A DNA stretch of 13,088 nucleotides from the NCBI GenBank assembly GCA_031283915.1, contig JAITAY010000177.1, positions 1-13,088 of the forward strand, read 5' to 3'. This document shows, piece by piece, positions 1 to 7,026 of the stretch (positions are counted from its first letter, which is position 1; every line of letters begins with the position of its first letter). Source of the DNA: Tannerella sp. Lineage in GTDB: Bacteria; Bacteroidota; Bacteroidia; Bacteroidales; Tannerellaceae. A model generated the notes under the pieces. It was not told the DNA's origin. It ran no database searches and saw only the letters and a list, made by a program, of their open reading frames with translations. The translations under genes and the position numbers were made by a program.

Positions 1-15
1 AAATGTATATCACGG

Positions 16-188
16 GAAAACGGGTATACGTCGTGTACCCGTCCGGATACTCGACGAATATCCGGGCGGGTACTTGACGCGTACCCGGGCGGGTACTTGA
101 CGCGTACCCGGGCGGGTACTCGACGCGTACCCGGACGGGTATTCGACGCGTACCCGGGCGGGTACTCGACGCGTACCCGGACGGTTTT
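16..188. repeat. 23-bp GC-rich tandem repeat array, about 7.5 units
   Basis: Units begin at 16, 39, 62, 85, 108, 131, 154 and 177 (the last one partial), all exactly 23 bp apart. The first two are degenerate and the middle five nearly identical, differing mainly at two C/T sites and one G/A site. Each junction holds an inverted repeat: arm CGGGTAC, a 7-nt spacer TYGACGC, then arm GTACCCG, so every unit could form a 7-bp hairpin or a dyad for a protein. The period is not a multiple of three, so all reading frames cycle through it; open frames here are by-products, not protein repeats. There are no spacers, so it is not CRISPR. The array is much richer in GC than the AT-rich DNA just after it. 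Function unknown. Confidence 0.95.
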
Positions 189-209
189 TACAAATATACT
201 GCCTGCAAT

Positions 210-368
210 ATGGATGATAAAACAGTATGGCGGAATTTTGATGCGGTTGCCCTGGGTAAAAAACGATTTGCATATTACATGCTCAAGTACGACCTTTGCA
301 GGACAAATTATCTGGAATGGCAAAAAAGGCAAGCCGATTTGCGGGAATCCATTGCTGTTCAAATATAG
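210..368 (+). CDS. Small hypothetical protein (52 aa), or C-terminal remnant, directly upstream of murF
   Basis: An ATG at 210 opens 52 codons ending in TAG at 366-368, three bases before the murF ATG. The product starts MDDKTVWRNFDAVALG and ends QADLRESIAVQI. It is charged and probably helical (RFAYYMLKYD, then NYLEWQKRQ), with no signal peptide or membrane segment, and reads like a normal protein rather than a shadow ORF. The same frame stays open upstream to about 78, but that part runs through the 23-bp array and has no ATG. I do not recognise the family. It could be a short gene cotranslated with murF, or the surviving 3' end of a longer gene whose front was replaced when the array arose. 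The 3-bp spacing suggests one transcript with murF. Confidence 0.5.
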   Translation: MDDKTVWRNFDAVALGKKRFAYYMLKYDLCRTNYLEWQKRQADLRESIAVQI

Positions 369-371
369 TAT

Positions 372-1661
372 ATGACAAGCGTTTCTGACTTATATCCATT
401 GTATCTCCAGCACCCGACCGTCACAACCGACAGCCGGACATGCCCCGCCGGGTCTATCTTTTTTGCGTTGAAAGGAGACTCGTTTGACGGGAATCAATTT
501 GCCGAAAAAGCTTTGCAAGCCGGTTGCACATTCGCCGTTATTGACGACCCGAACGTGAAAACCGACAGCCGGATGCTTCTGACGGACAACGTCCTGCTCA
601 CACTGCAACAACTTGCCCGCCTGCATCGCGAGACGTTGGGTATTCCTCTGATCGGCATCACCGGAACGAACGGGAAAACAACTACCAAGGAACTGCTGGC
701 AGCCGTGTTATCCGTCAAATACAAAGTGTTGTCCACGCAGGGAAACCTGAACAACCACATCGGCGTACCGCTTACGCTGCTTCGCCTGACGCGCAGGCAT
801 GAAATGGGCGTGGTGGAAATGGGTGCGAACCATCCCGGCGAAATATGGGATTTGGCACAGATCGTCCGACCGGACTATGGCCTGATTACCAATGTCGGTT
901 GTGCACACCTGGAAGGTTTCGGTTCGCTGGAGGGGGTCATTCGCGCCAAGGGAGAGCTGTATGATTTCCTGCGTGAAACGCACGGCAAGATATTCATCCA
1001 CAGGGAAAATCCGCATTTGCAGGCCATCGCTCGCGGCCTCGAACAAATCACCTACGGTACAGGTGACGATGCGTACGTGACAGGAAAAGTGACGGACTGT
1101 CATCCGTTTCTCTGTTTTCGGTGGACGCAGCAGGGAGTCAGTCATGCGGTTGACACGCATTTGGCCGGCGATTACAACTTGTGGAATGCGCTGGCGGCAG
1201 TTGCTGTGGGACGGTATTTCGACATCCCGCCCGAGTCCATCAATGCGGCTATTGCCGCCTGCGAGCCGGCTAATCACCGGTCACAGTGGAAAAAGACAGC
1301 CCGTAACGAATTGATTATCGACGCTTACAATGCCAATCCCAGCAGCATGGAGGCCGCGCTGAGGAATTTCGCTGCATTGCCGGTTCGTCCGAAAGCGGTG
1401 ATTTTGGGCGATATGCATGAATTGGGCGCAAACAGTCCGGCTTTTCATGAAGCGGTAGTGGAACAACTGCCAACCTTCGATTTCGAACAGGTTCTTCTCT
1501 GCGGCGAACAGTTTACAGCCGTTGCAGCCTCACGCTACCCCTGTTTTCCGGATACGGAAGCGTTAACCGGTTACCTGACCCGAAATCCATGGCAAGGCTA
1601 TCACATCCTTATCAAAGGTTCACATGCCGTCCATCTGGAAAAAGTGATTGACCGGCTGTAA
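372..1661 (+). CDS. murF: UDP-N-acetylmuramoyl-tripeptide--D-alanyl-D-alanine ligase
   Basis: Cytoplasmic Mur ligase that adds the D-Ala-D-Ala dipeptide to UDP-MurNAc-tripeptide with ATP, the last cytoplasmic step before lipid I. The 429 residues match usual MurF length. Visible are the N-terminal substrate domain with TTDSR (residues 18-22) and IFFALKGDSFDGN, the ATP loop GTNGKTTT (98-105), QGNLNNHIGVPLTLL (123-137), EMGANHPGEI (149-158), the central NLWNALAAVAVG segment, and the C-terminal DAYNANPSSMEAAL and LGDMHELG motifs. The latter two separate MurF from MurE and MurC. The ATG at 372 fits the family N-terminus and lies 3 bp after the small ORF. No other mur or division gene is visible in the window; the left edge prevents a check upstream. 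Confidence 0.97.
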   Translation: MTSVSDLYPLYLQHPTVTTDSRTCPAGSIFFALKGDSFDGNQFAEKALQAGCTFAVIDDPNVKTDSRMLLTDNVLLTLQQLARLHRETLGIPLIGITGTNGKTTTKELLAAVLSVKYKVLSTQGNLNNHIGVPLTLLRLTRRHEMGVVEMGANHPGEIWDLAQIVRPDYGLITNVGCAHLEGFGSLEGVIRAKGELYDFLRETHGKIFIHRENPHLQAIARGLEQITYGTGDDAYVTGKVTDCHPFLCFRWTQQGVSHAVDTHLAGDYNLWNALAAVAVGRYFDIPPESINAAIAACEPANHRSQWKKTARNELIIDAYNANPSSMEAALRNFAALPVRPKAVILGDMHELGANSPAFHEAVVEQLPTFDFEQVLLCGEQFTAVAASRYPCFPDTEALTGYLTRNPWQGYHILIKGSHAVHLEKVIDRL

Positions 1662-1955
1662 CTCATTTGGGGACGGGTAATACCCTGAGGTTTTTTCGAC
1701 GTATATCAATTACATTACACGGATGCGCTTATCCAAAACTCAGGTTAATAAATAAAATAGAACGCATGAAAGTCCCTTGGGGGACGGAATAGCGGGTAGG
1801 GAAAGACAAAATTCCGCCGGATACGCGATAAAAAAAACGCAGGGAATCCGCATTTCTGCTCGTTCTCTACGTTTATTTTGTGGCCTGTCGGGAATCGCTG
1901 GAATACGCCGTTTCTCCCCCAGACCAAAAAGGAGTGCCCGGCATTTGAACCGTAC
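1662..1955. other. Non-coding gap between murF and ferredoxin
   Basis: No convincing gene. Open frames on both strands lack recognisable protein character. The stretch 1765-1935 is GC-rich with short inverted repeats: GTCCC/GGGAC around TTGG at 1772-1785, and CGGAAT (1785-1790) with ATTCCG (1811-1816). It may be a shared 3' region, a small RNA or a decayed dispersed element. I cannot assign it. Confidence 0.5.
1675..1696 (+). terminator. murF: Possible weak terminator after murF
   Basis: GGGT (1675-1678) and ACCC (1682-1685) can pair around a 3-nt loop, followed by a six-T run at 1691-1696, starting 13 bp after the murF stop. The stem is only 4 bp and five bases separate it from the T run, so this is weak. 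Confidence 0.25.
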
Positions 1956-1968
1956 CTATGCTTCCGGG
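1926..1968 (-). terminator. Possible terminator of the ferredoxin gene
   Basis: Read on the minus strand, CCCGG (1968-1964) pairs with CCGGG (1941-1937) and CAT (1960-1958) with ATG (1944-1942), with a 3-nt bulge. CACTCC and a five-T run (1930-1926) follow. The hairpin overlaps the ferredoxin stop codon. Imperfect stem and short T run, so tentative. Confidence 0.3.
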
Positions 1969-2126
1969 TGAATGGCGCCCGTGGGACAAACATCCGCACA
2001 CGTTCCACATTCACTGCATATCTCCGGATCAATGCGATAAATGTCGCCTTCGGAAATCGCTCCTACGGGACATTCGTCAATACAAGTACCACATGCAATA
2101 CAATCTTCGCTAATTACGTAAGCCAT
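1956..2126 (-). CDS. 4Fe-4S dicluster ferredoxin (56 aa)
   Basis: Small soluble electron carrier with two [4Fe-4S] clusters. Both Cys motifs are complete: C9-I-A-C12-G-T-C15-x3-C19-P and C37-S-E-C40-G-T-C43-x3-C47-P, in the pseudo-twofold arrangement of clostridial-type ferredoxins. The frame extends to 2198, but I chose the ATG at 2124-2126 (MAYVISEDCIACG) because it gives the usual 55-56 residue length and because a TAnnTTTG box (2155-2162) lies inside the longer frame, so the first 24 codons would probably not be transcribed. The gene stands alone, transcribed away from porT. Likely partners, such as pyruvate:ferredoxin oxidoreductase or Rnf, are not in this window. Confidence 0.95.
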   Translation of the reverse strand: MAYVISEDCIACGTCIDECPVGAISEGDIYRIDPEICSECGTCADVCPTGAIHPEA

Positions 2127-2154
2127 TTTTTTTGTTTTAAAATTAAACGTTCCG

Positions 2155-2182
2155 CAAAAATAATCGTTTCTTCGTATACAAA
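2155..2182 (-). promoter_or_regulatory. Putative Bacteroidota promoter of the ferredoxin gene
   Basis: On the minus strand TATTTTTG (2162-2155) matches the Bacteroidota -7 motif TAnnTTTG. A TTTG (2182-2179) lies 16 bp further upstream; that is shorter than the roughly 19-21 bp I expect for the -33 element, so only the -7 box is well supported. The leader would be about 20 nt. Confidence 0.4.
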
Positions 2183-2266
2183 AAAACATCTGCGCCATTT
2201 TTTATTTATCTTCCTTTGGCAATAACTTTTTTCATCCCTCGTTAATACAGGAAAACAGGCATCGAA

Positions 2267-2971
2267 TTGAGGCGATTAATCATCATAACGACTCTGTGCA
2301 GTCTCACCCTGGCAGGAGGGTGGGCGCAGAAACAGAAACCCAAAAACCAACCGTATGCAGACATGAAATGGTATCATTTGGGATTCCATATCGGTTTACA
2401 CACCCAAGACCTGATACTGACCCACAACGGGATCGCAACGCCTGACGGTGAAACCTGGTATGCCGAAGTGCCCGTTTATTCGCCGGGATTTACGGTCGGC
2501 GTGCTCGGTGATCTCTACCTCAACCGCTATTTCAGCCTGCGCCTTTCCCCTACCGTTCACTTCGGCGACAAACAGTTCACTTTTCTGGAGCAGACCTCAA
2601 AAACAGAATTTATCACCTCTGTACGTTCCAATTACCTGATTATCCCACTGGACGTGAAATACGCGGCTGTCCGGCTGAACAATTATCGCCCCTATCTGAT
2701 TGGCGGGGTGTATTCGGCGCTCGATATCGGACGCAAGCGGGGAAATCCTTTATTGCTTAAGGGGAGCGATTACGGCGTGGAATTTGGGTTCGGGTGCGAC
2801 ATCTATCTGCCGTTTTTCAAACTTTGTCCGGAAATCAAATTCTGTTTTGGGCTGGCCGATGTGCTGGAAAAAAATCGGAGCGACCTGATAAACGAGGCCG
2901 ACCGGAAATATTCGCAGGCTTTGTCACGCGCCACCTCACGGATGATAGTCTTTACCTTTAATTTCGAATAA
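2267..2971 (+). CDS. porT: PorT-like outer-membrane protein (type IX secretion)
   Basis: 234-residue protein of the PorT/outer-membrane beta-barrel family. PorT of Porphyromonas gingivalis is needed for secretion and maturation of T9SS cargo. An N-terminal signal peptide is visible (RRLIIITTLCSLTLAGGWAQ), followed by WYHLGFHIGLHTQDL, which I recognise as PorT-type, then alternating beta strands with aromatic girdle residues and the barrel-like end MIVFTFNFE. No ATG exists in frame: an in-frame stop lies at 2243-2245 and the only good start is TTG at 2267. The 3' end overlaps the end of convergent cdsA by 14 bp. The T9SS-sorted esterase at 9780-11006 supports the assignment. The symbol rests on overall pattern rather than a diagnostic motif; a generic 'outer membrane beta-barrel protein' is the fallback. 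Confidence 0.8.
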   Translation: MRRLIIITTLCSLTLAGGWAQKQKPKNQPYADMKWYHLGFHIGLHTQDLILTHNGIATPDGETWYAEVPVYSPGFTVGVLGDLYLNRYFSLRLSPTVHFGDKQFTFLEQTSKTEFITSVRSNYLIIPLDVKYAAVRLNNYRPYLIGGVYSALDIGRKRGNPLLLKGSDYGVEFGFGCDIYLPFFKLCPEIKFCFGLADVLEKNRSDLINEADRKYSQALSRATSRMIVFTFNFE

Positions 2972-3779
2972 GCAACTCCAGATAGAAACAGGCAGCCGGA
3001 GAGGCCAGTATGATGCTGTCCAACCGGTCCAGTATGCCTCCGTGTCCGGGCAGCAGCGTACCGGAATCCTTGACGCCGTATGTCCGCTTGATCAACGATT
3101 CCACCAAATCGCCCCACGTGCCGAACGTCACTACAACCGTTGCCAGCGCCGGCCAGTGATACCATGCCGGAAAGGCTTCCGGAAAAAACCGCACCAGCAA
3201 CAACGAACCGGCAAGCGTAACCGCCAGTCCGCCCCAAAAACCTTCCCAAGACTTCAACGGTGAAATGCGGGGAAACAACCGGTGTTTGCCAAACCTGCTC
3301 CCTATCAGGTAGGCGCCCGTATCATTCATCCATATTAACATAAATATCAGCAGAATATAAACAGGCGTGTAGACTGCTTTGCTGAAATCAAACGCGATAA
3401 AATTCAGAGACGAAAGCAATCCGGCACAATAAAACTGCGCAAACAGAGCCATCGCCCAGTCGTGCACCGGCTGGGAGGTCTTGCTATACAGGCCGCCGAT
3501 CAGCAGCAACAGGAGGAAAAACACGTAGGGCAAAAACACCCCGTTCGATACATATCCGCCGGCATAACCAAAAGTGGCGGCAAAGAGATACATCCCGCCG
3601 GCAATGCCTGCCCGTTTCCGCCAGCCGGCAATACCGGTAAAACCGTAAAACTCATTCAGCGACCATCCTGCAATCAAGGTAAACAAAGCCAAAAAGCCGT
3701 AGACGTGCACGCACGTAGCCGCAACAATGACTGCAATGAAACCGGCTCCGGTGATCGTACGTGTAACTATATTCTTCAA
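2958..3779 (-). CDS. cdsA: Phosphatidate cytidylyltransferase (CDP-diglyceride synthase)
   Basis: Integral membrane enzyme making CDP-diacylglycerol from phosphatidate and CTP, the branch point of phospholipid synthesis. At 273 residues it has normal length and several hydrophobic segments. The C-terminal CDP-DAG synthase signature is complete at 228-254: SLIKR, then VKD (236-238), then PGHGGILDRLD (244-254). The loop ISPLKSWEG (172-180) is the usual ISPxKxWEG motif. The start appears to be TTG (3779-3777): an in-frame TGA lies at 3794-3792, no ATG falls between, and family members begin in this way (MKN...RT.TG). It follows ftsH by 20 bp, the usual ftsH-cdsA arrangement. Its last 14 bp overlap the 3' end of porT on the other strand. 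Confidence 0.96.
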   Translation of the reverse strand: MKNIVTRTITGAGFIAVIVAATCVHVYGFLALFTLIAGWSLNEFYGFTGIAGWRKRAGIAGGMYLFAATFGYAGGYVSNGVFLPYVFFLLLLLIGGLYSKTSQPVHDWAMALFAQFYCAGLLSSLNFIAFDFSKAVYTPVYILLIFMLIWMNDTGAYLIGSRFGKHRLFPRISPLKSWEGFWGGLAVTLAGSLLLVRFFPEAFPAWYHWPALATVVVTFGTWGDLVESLIKRTYGVKDSGTLLPGHGGILDRLDSIILASPAACFYLELLIRN

Positions 3780-3799
3780 TATCTGTCGTTTTCAGGTAT

Positions 3800-5773
3800 T
3801 CATGCGGATTGTGGAGTCTCATCCGGCGATTTCTGTTCTTCTTCCTTGCGGTTCAGTATTTCCTGGGAGCGCGAAATCCAGGGACGCTTGCCGAAAATGT
3901 GTTCCATATCTTCCGAATAAATCACTTCCGATTCCAGCAATCGTTCTCCCAGTTGATGATGTTTTTCTACATATTCCGACAGGATGGATTTGGCACGCTC
4001 GTATTGTTTGTTCACAATGTGCTGAACCTCCTCGTCAATCAGTTTGGCGGTTTCTTCGCTGTAAGGTTTCGTAAAGCCCCAGTCCTGACCTGTCGAATCG
4101 TAGTAGTTCAGGTTCGGCAACTTGTCGCTCATGCCGAAGTAGACGACCATGGCATAAGCCTGTTTGGTGACTCGTTCCAGGTCATTGGATGCGCCGGTTG
4201 AGATTTCTCCGAGGAACAGTTCTTCCGCCGCGCGGCCTCCCAGTGTGGCACACATCTCGTCCAGCAACTGCTCACGGGTGGTGATCTGGCGTTCTTCGGG
4301 CAGATACCATGCCGCGCCCAGCGCTTTTCCACGCGGGACAATGGTGACTTTCACCAGCGGATTGGCATGTTCGAGCAACCAACTGAGCGTTGCATGTCCG
4401 GCTTCGTGGAAGGCGATGCTCCGGCGTTCCTTGGCCGTCGTGATCCGGGAGCGTTTCTCCAAACCGCCGACGATACGGTCTACGGCGTTCATGAAATCTT
4501 CTTTCTGTACGAAACTCTTTCCGCCGCGGGCGGCAATCAAAGCGGCTTCGTTGCAAACATTGGCAATATCCGCTCCCGAAAAGCCGGGCGTCTGGCGCGC
4601 CATGAATTCGGCATCCACGCTCTGGTCAATCTTGATCGGACGCAAATGCACGTCAAAAATCTCTTTCCGTTCGTTCAAATCCGGTAATTCCACATGAATT
4701 TGGCGGTCAAACCGTCCCGCACGCAACAGGGCTTTGTCCAGTACGTCCGCCCGGTTCGTGGCTGCCAGGATGATGACGCCGCTGTTTGAACCAAAACCGT
4801 CCATTTCGGTCAGTAATTGATTCAAGGTATTTTCACGCTCGTCATTCCCGTTTACATTGACGTTTTTTCCCCGTGCACGGCCTACGGCGTCGATTTCGTC
4901 AATAAAAACGATGCACGGCGCTTTTTCCTTGGCCTGACGAAACAGGTCGCGTACCCGCGAGGCGCCTACGCCTACGAACATTTCCACGAAATCGGAACCG
5001 GACAGGGAAAAGAATGGCACGTTGGCTTCGCCGGCTACGGCTTTCGCCAGTAACGTCTTTCCCGTACCCGGAGGGCCGACCAGCAAAGCGCCTTTCGGAA
5101 TCTTGCCGCCCAGTTCCGTGTATTTAGCCGGATTTTTCAGGAAGGAAACGATTTCTTCGATTTCCTGTTTCGCTTCCGCCAGGCCGGCCACGTCTTTAAA
5201 CGTCACCTTGATATGTCCGCCGTCCTTGTCGAATATTTGCGCTTTCGAACGGCCTACGCTGAATATATTACCGGGGCCGCCTGCGCCTCCCGCCATCCGG
5301 CGCATGAAAAACAGCCACACGAAGATGATCAGCAAAATCGGCCAGGCGGAAAACAGAATATTCCAGATCGTGTCGTCGCCATCCTTGTAGCTGACTTTGG
5401 CGCTGATCTGTTTTTCGGCTGCTGTCCGGTCGTAAAAGTCGGAAAACTTGTCGGCCGAAGGAATTTTGACAAATACTTTCGGACTGACGCCGACCTGTTC
5501 GATCTCTTCCCGGTCGAAAACCTGTTCTTTCCGGTCGTTTTTAACCGTTGCCTCCAGCAGGTTTTTCTTGTTGTAAACGACTAATTTTTCAAAGACGTCT
5601 TCCTGTGTCAAGCGCTGAAATTCCGTCCATCCGACCTCCCGTGTGGTCGAAAAATCGTTCACCATGAACAGTCCGATCAGCACAATGACAATCAGCCCGT
5701 ATAACAAATACGGATTAAAACGGACTTTCGGCTTGCCGTTCTTCGGTGGGTTATTATTATTATTATTTTCCAT
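3800..5773 (-). CDS. ftsH: ATP-dependent zinc metalloprotease FtsH
   Basis: Membrane-anchored hexameric AAA+ protease that extracts and degrades misassembled membrane proteins and some cytosolic regulators. In the 657-residue form: N-terminal membrane segment 21-38, a periplasmic domain (about 40-135), second membrane segment 137-157, Walker A GPPGTGKT (233-240), pore loop FVG (266-268), Walker B VFIDEID (289-295), second region of homology with AATNR (337-341) and RAGRFDR (351-357), zinc site HEAGH (456-460) and the third zinc ligand D531 in SNDLERVT. All key residues are intact. The frame is open to 5815, but the ATG at 5773-5771 (MENNNNNNPPKNG) is preferred: it matches family N-termini and sits 10 bp after the stop of the upstream lipoprotein gene, whereas the longer start would overlap that gene. 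Confidence 0.97.
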   Translation of the reverse strand: MENNNNNNPPKNGKPKVRFNPYLLYGLIVIVLIGLFMVNDFSTTREVGWTEFQRLTQEDVFEKLVVYNKKNLLEATVKNDRKEQVFDREEIEQVGVSPKVFVKIPSADKFSDFYDRTAAEKQISAKVSYKDGDDTIWNILFSAWPILLIIFVWLFFMRRMAGGAGGPGNIFSVGRSKAQIFDKDGGHIKVTFKDVAGLAEAKQEIEEIVSFLKNPAKYTELGGKIPKGALLVGPPGTGKTLLAKAVAGEANVPFFSLSGSDFVEMFVGVGASRVRDLFRQAKEKAPCIVFIDEIDAVGRARGKNVNVNGNDERENTLNQLLTEMDGFGSNSGVIILAATNRADVLDKALLRAGRFDRQIHVELPDLNERKEIFDVHLRPIKIDQSVDAEFMARQTPGFSGADIANVCNEAALIAARGGKSFVQKEDFMNAVDRIVGGLEKRSRITTAKERRSIAFHEAGHATLSWLLEHANPLVKVTIVPRGKALGAAWYLPEERQITTREQLLDEMCATLGGRAAEELFLGEISTGASNDLERVTKQAYAMVVYFGMSDKLPNLNYYDSTGQDWGFTKPYSEETAKLIDEEVQHIVNKQYERAKSILSEYVEKHHQLGERLLESEVIYSEDMEHIFGKRPWISRSQEILNRKEEEQKSPDETPQSA

Positions 5774-5783
5774 ACATACTAAT

Positions 5784-6980
5784 TTATCTGTATCTGTCGT
5801 ATTTTCCATCCACAATGATGTCCTTCACCGCTTCCAGATAGCCGAATCCGTTGAGCATGTCCGGCAACAAATAACCGCCTTCGACCCACTCGTTCCAGGC
5901 ATTGACAATGATCAATTTCGGTTGTTCGGGGTGGCGGTTCACGTATTCCTTTGCTTTCAGCAGTAACATGGCGAAACTTGCAGGTGTATTGTTATAGTGT
6001 ACGATACCGTGAGGATCTTTATTCGGAAAACGCGGTGTATCGTCCCAGCCAATAGAAACACAGGGAAAAAGCGGAACATGTAAGGCGGAATCCATTCGTT
6101 CGAGGATGCGAAGCGCATTCGCGCCGTAAACCAGATAATCCTCATCGAAACCGCCCATATTGTACATGGCTACACTGTTGAATCCCATTGAATCTATTTT
6201 TTGAGAAAATTTCCCTGCCTTCTCTTCCGACATCATCGAACCCCACGCCTGATTCCACTGAATATGCAACCCGGGAAATCCTGCTTTTTCCACTTCCGCC
6301 CTGAAATAATCGAGCGCTTGGCAGGTTTCTTCCGCACTTCCACCGAAACTTTCTATCAACTTGCTCGCATCAAATATGGAGAACACCGGTTTGCCGTCGA
6401 TTTTGAAATAGTTGGGTTGCTTGAAGTAGCGATGGATCACCCGGTCGACGAGGGCTTTGTAGCTCTTCCAGTCCACACGGGCGTCCCACAACATCGGCTC
6501 ATCCTGATAAAGGTGGACATTAAAAAATGCTTGATAGACGTCATGATTAGCCCACATGATATAAAATTGCATCCGGTCTCGGTTTTTCGCTTGCAGAAAA
6601 CCATTGTTCAGCGCGTTTTCCAGAAAAGGACTTTCATTATACCAGTACCAGTCATAGATAAAGACATTCACGCCGTGGTCAGCAGCCGCATCAATCCATT
6701 TTTCCACGACCTGCGGATTGTCGTCCATTTCGTAACCCCACAAGGGGCGGCGCGGCTGATAATGCCCTTCGAATCGCTTGTTCCCTTTCCGAATCACTTC
6801 CCATTCTCCTGTTCCTTCAGGCCATAACAGATGGCGGCTTAACGCTTCATCATGACAGGAGGGCCATACATAGGCTGCGATATAATAGGGTGCTTGTGCC
6901 GTCGTCTCCGGTTGCGACGAGGGTTGTCCGCAGGCATACCCTAATAATGCACAAATACTTATCAAAATACGATCTTTCAT
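5784..6980 (-). CDS. Putative lipoprotein, GH99-like / WbsX-type glycoside hydrolase
   Basis: 398-residue exported protein of the GH99-like (Glyco_trans_WbsX) group. GH99 itself contains endo-alpha-mannosidases; WbsX-type proteins occur in polysaccharide loci and Bacteroidota glycan clusters. Recognisable landmarks are YYIAAYVWPSCHDE (32-45), VNVFIYDWYWYNESPFLENAL (104-124), KIDGKPVFSIF (193-203) and NAWNEWVEGGYLLPD (360-374). Within the last, NEWVE puts E364 and E367 where GH99 enzymes carry their two catalytic acids (NEWxE). The N-terminus ILISICALLGYAC17 looks like a lipoprotein signal, although GYAC is an imperfect lipobox, so a plain signal peptide is possible. The frame reaches 7040 but the ATG at 6980 begins the signal. 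It lies between rsfS (46 bp) and ftsH (10 bp), genes I expect to be adjacent in Bacteroidales. Substrate unknown. Confidence 0.85.
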   Translation of the reverse strand: MKDRILISICALLGYACGQPSSQPETTAQAPYYIAAYVWPSCHDEALSRHLLWPEGTGEWEVIRKGNKRFEGHYQPRRPLWGYEMDDNPQVVEKWIDAAADHGVNVFIYDWYWYNESPFLENALNNGFLQAKNRDRMQFYIMWANHDVYQAFFNVHLYQDEPMLWDARVDWKSYKALVDRVIHRYFKQPNYFKIDGKPVFSIFDASKLIESFGGSAEETCQALDYFRAEVEKAGFPGLHIQWNQAWGSMMSEEKAGKFSQKIDSMGFNSVAMYNMGGFDEDYLVYGANALRILERMDSALHVPLFPCVSIGWDDTPRFPNKDPHGIVHYNNTPASFAMLLLKAKEYVNRHPEQPKLIIVNAWNEWVEGGYLLPDMLNGFGYLEAVKDIIVDGKYDRYR

Positions 6981-7026
6981 CTCCACAGGTTGTAAAAATT
7001 CGGCATAAAGGTGAAATTTCTTTGAA

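Noticed and set aside
16..188. CRISPR array
   Set aside because: Units are contiguous with no unique spacers, and no cas-like gene is present.
10..375. Open frames on both strands through the 23-bp array encoding Arg/Pro/Gly-rich repeats
   Set aside because: A 23-bp period shifts the frame each unit; the frames are open because the unit is GC-rich and poor in stop codons. The plus-strand one also starts with TTG and runs in a different frame from the plausible 52-aa ORF.
708..1277. 189-codon minus-strand frame inside murF
   Set aside because: Shadow of murF; no recognisable domain.
1679..1744. Inverted pair CCTGAG (about 1684-1689) and CTCAGG (about 1739-1744)
   Set aside because: Six bases 50 bp apart with mismatched flanks; easily chance.
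2127..2198. 24-codon N-terminal extension of the ferredoxin
   Set aside because: Not part of the family, and the -7 promoter box lies inside it.
5774..5815. Longer FtsH start
   Set aside because: It would overlap the end of the lipoprotein gene; the Asn-rich start at 5773 fits FtsH of this phylum.
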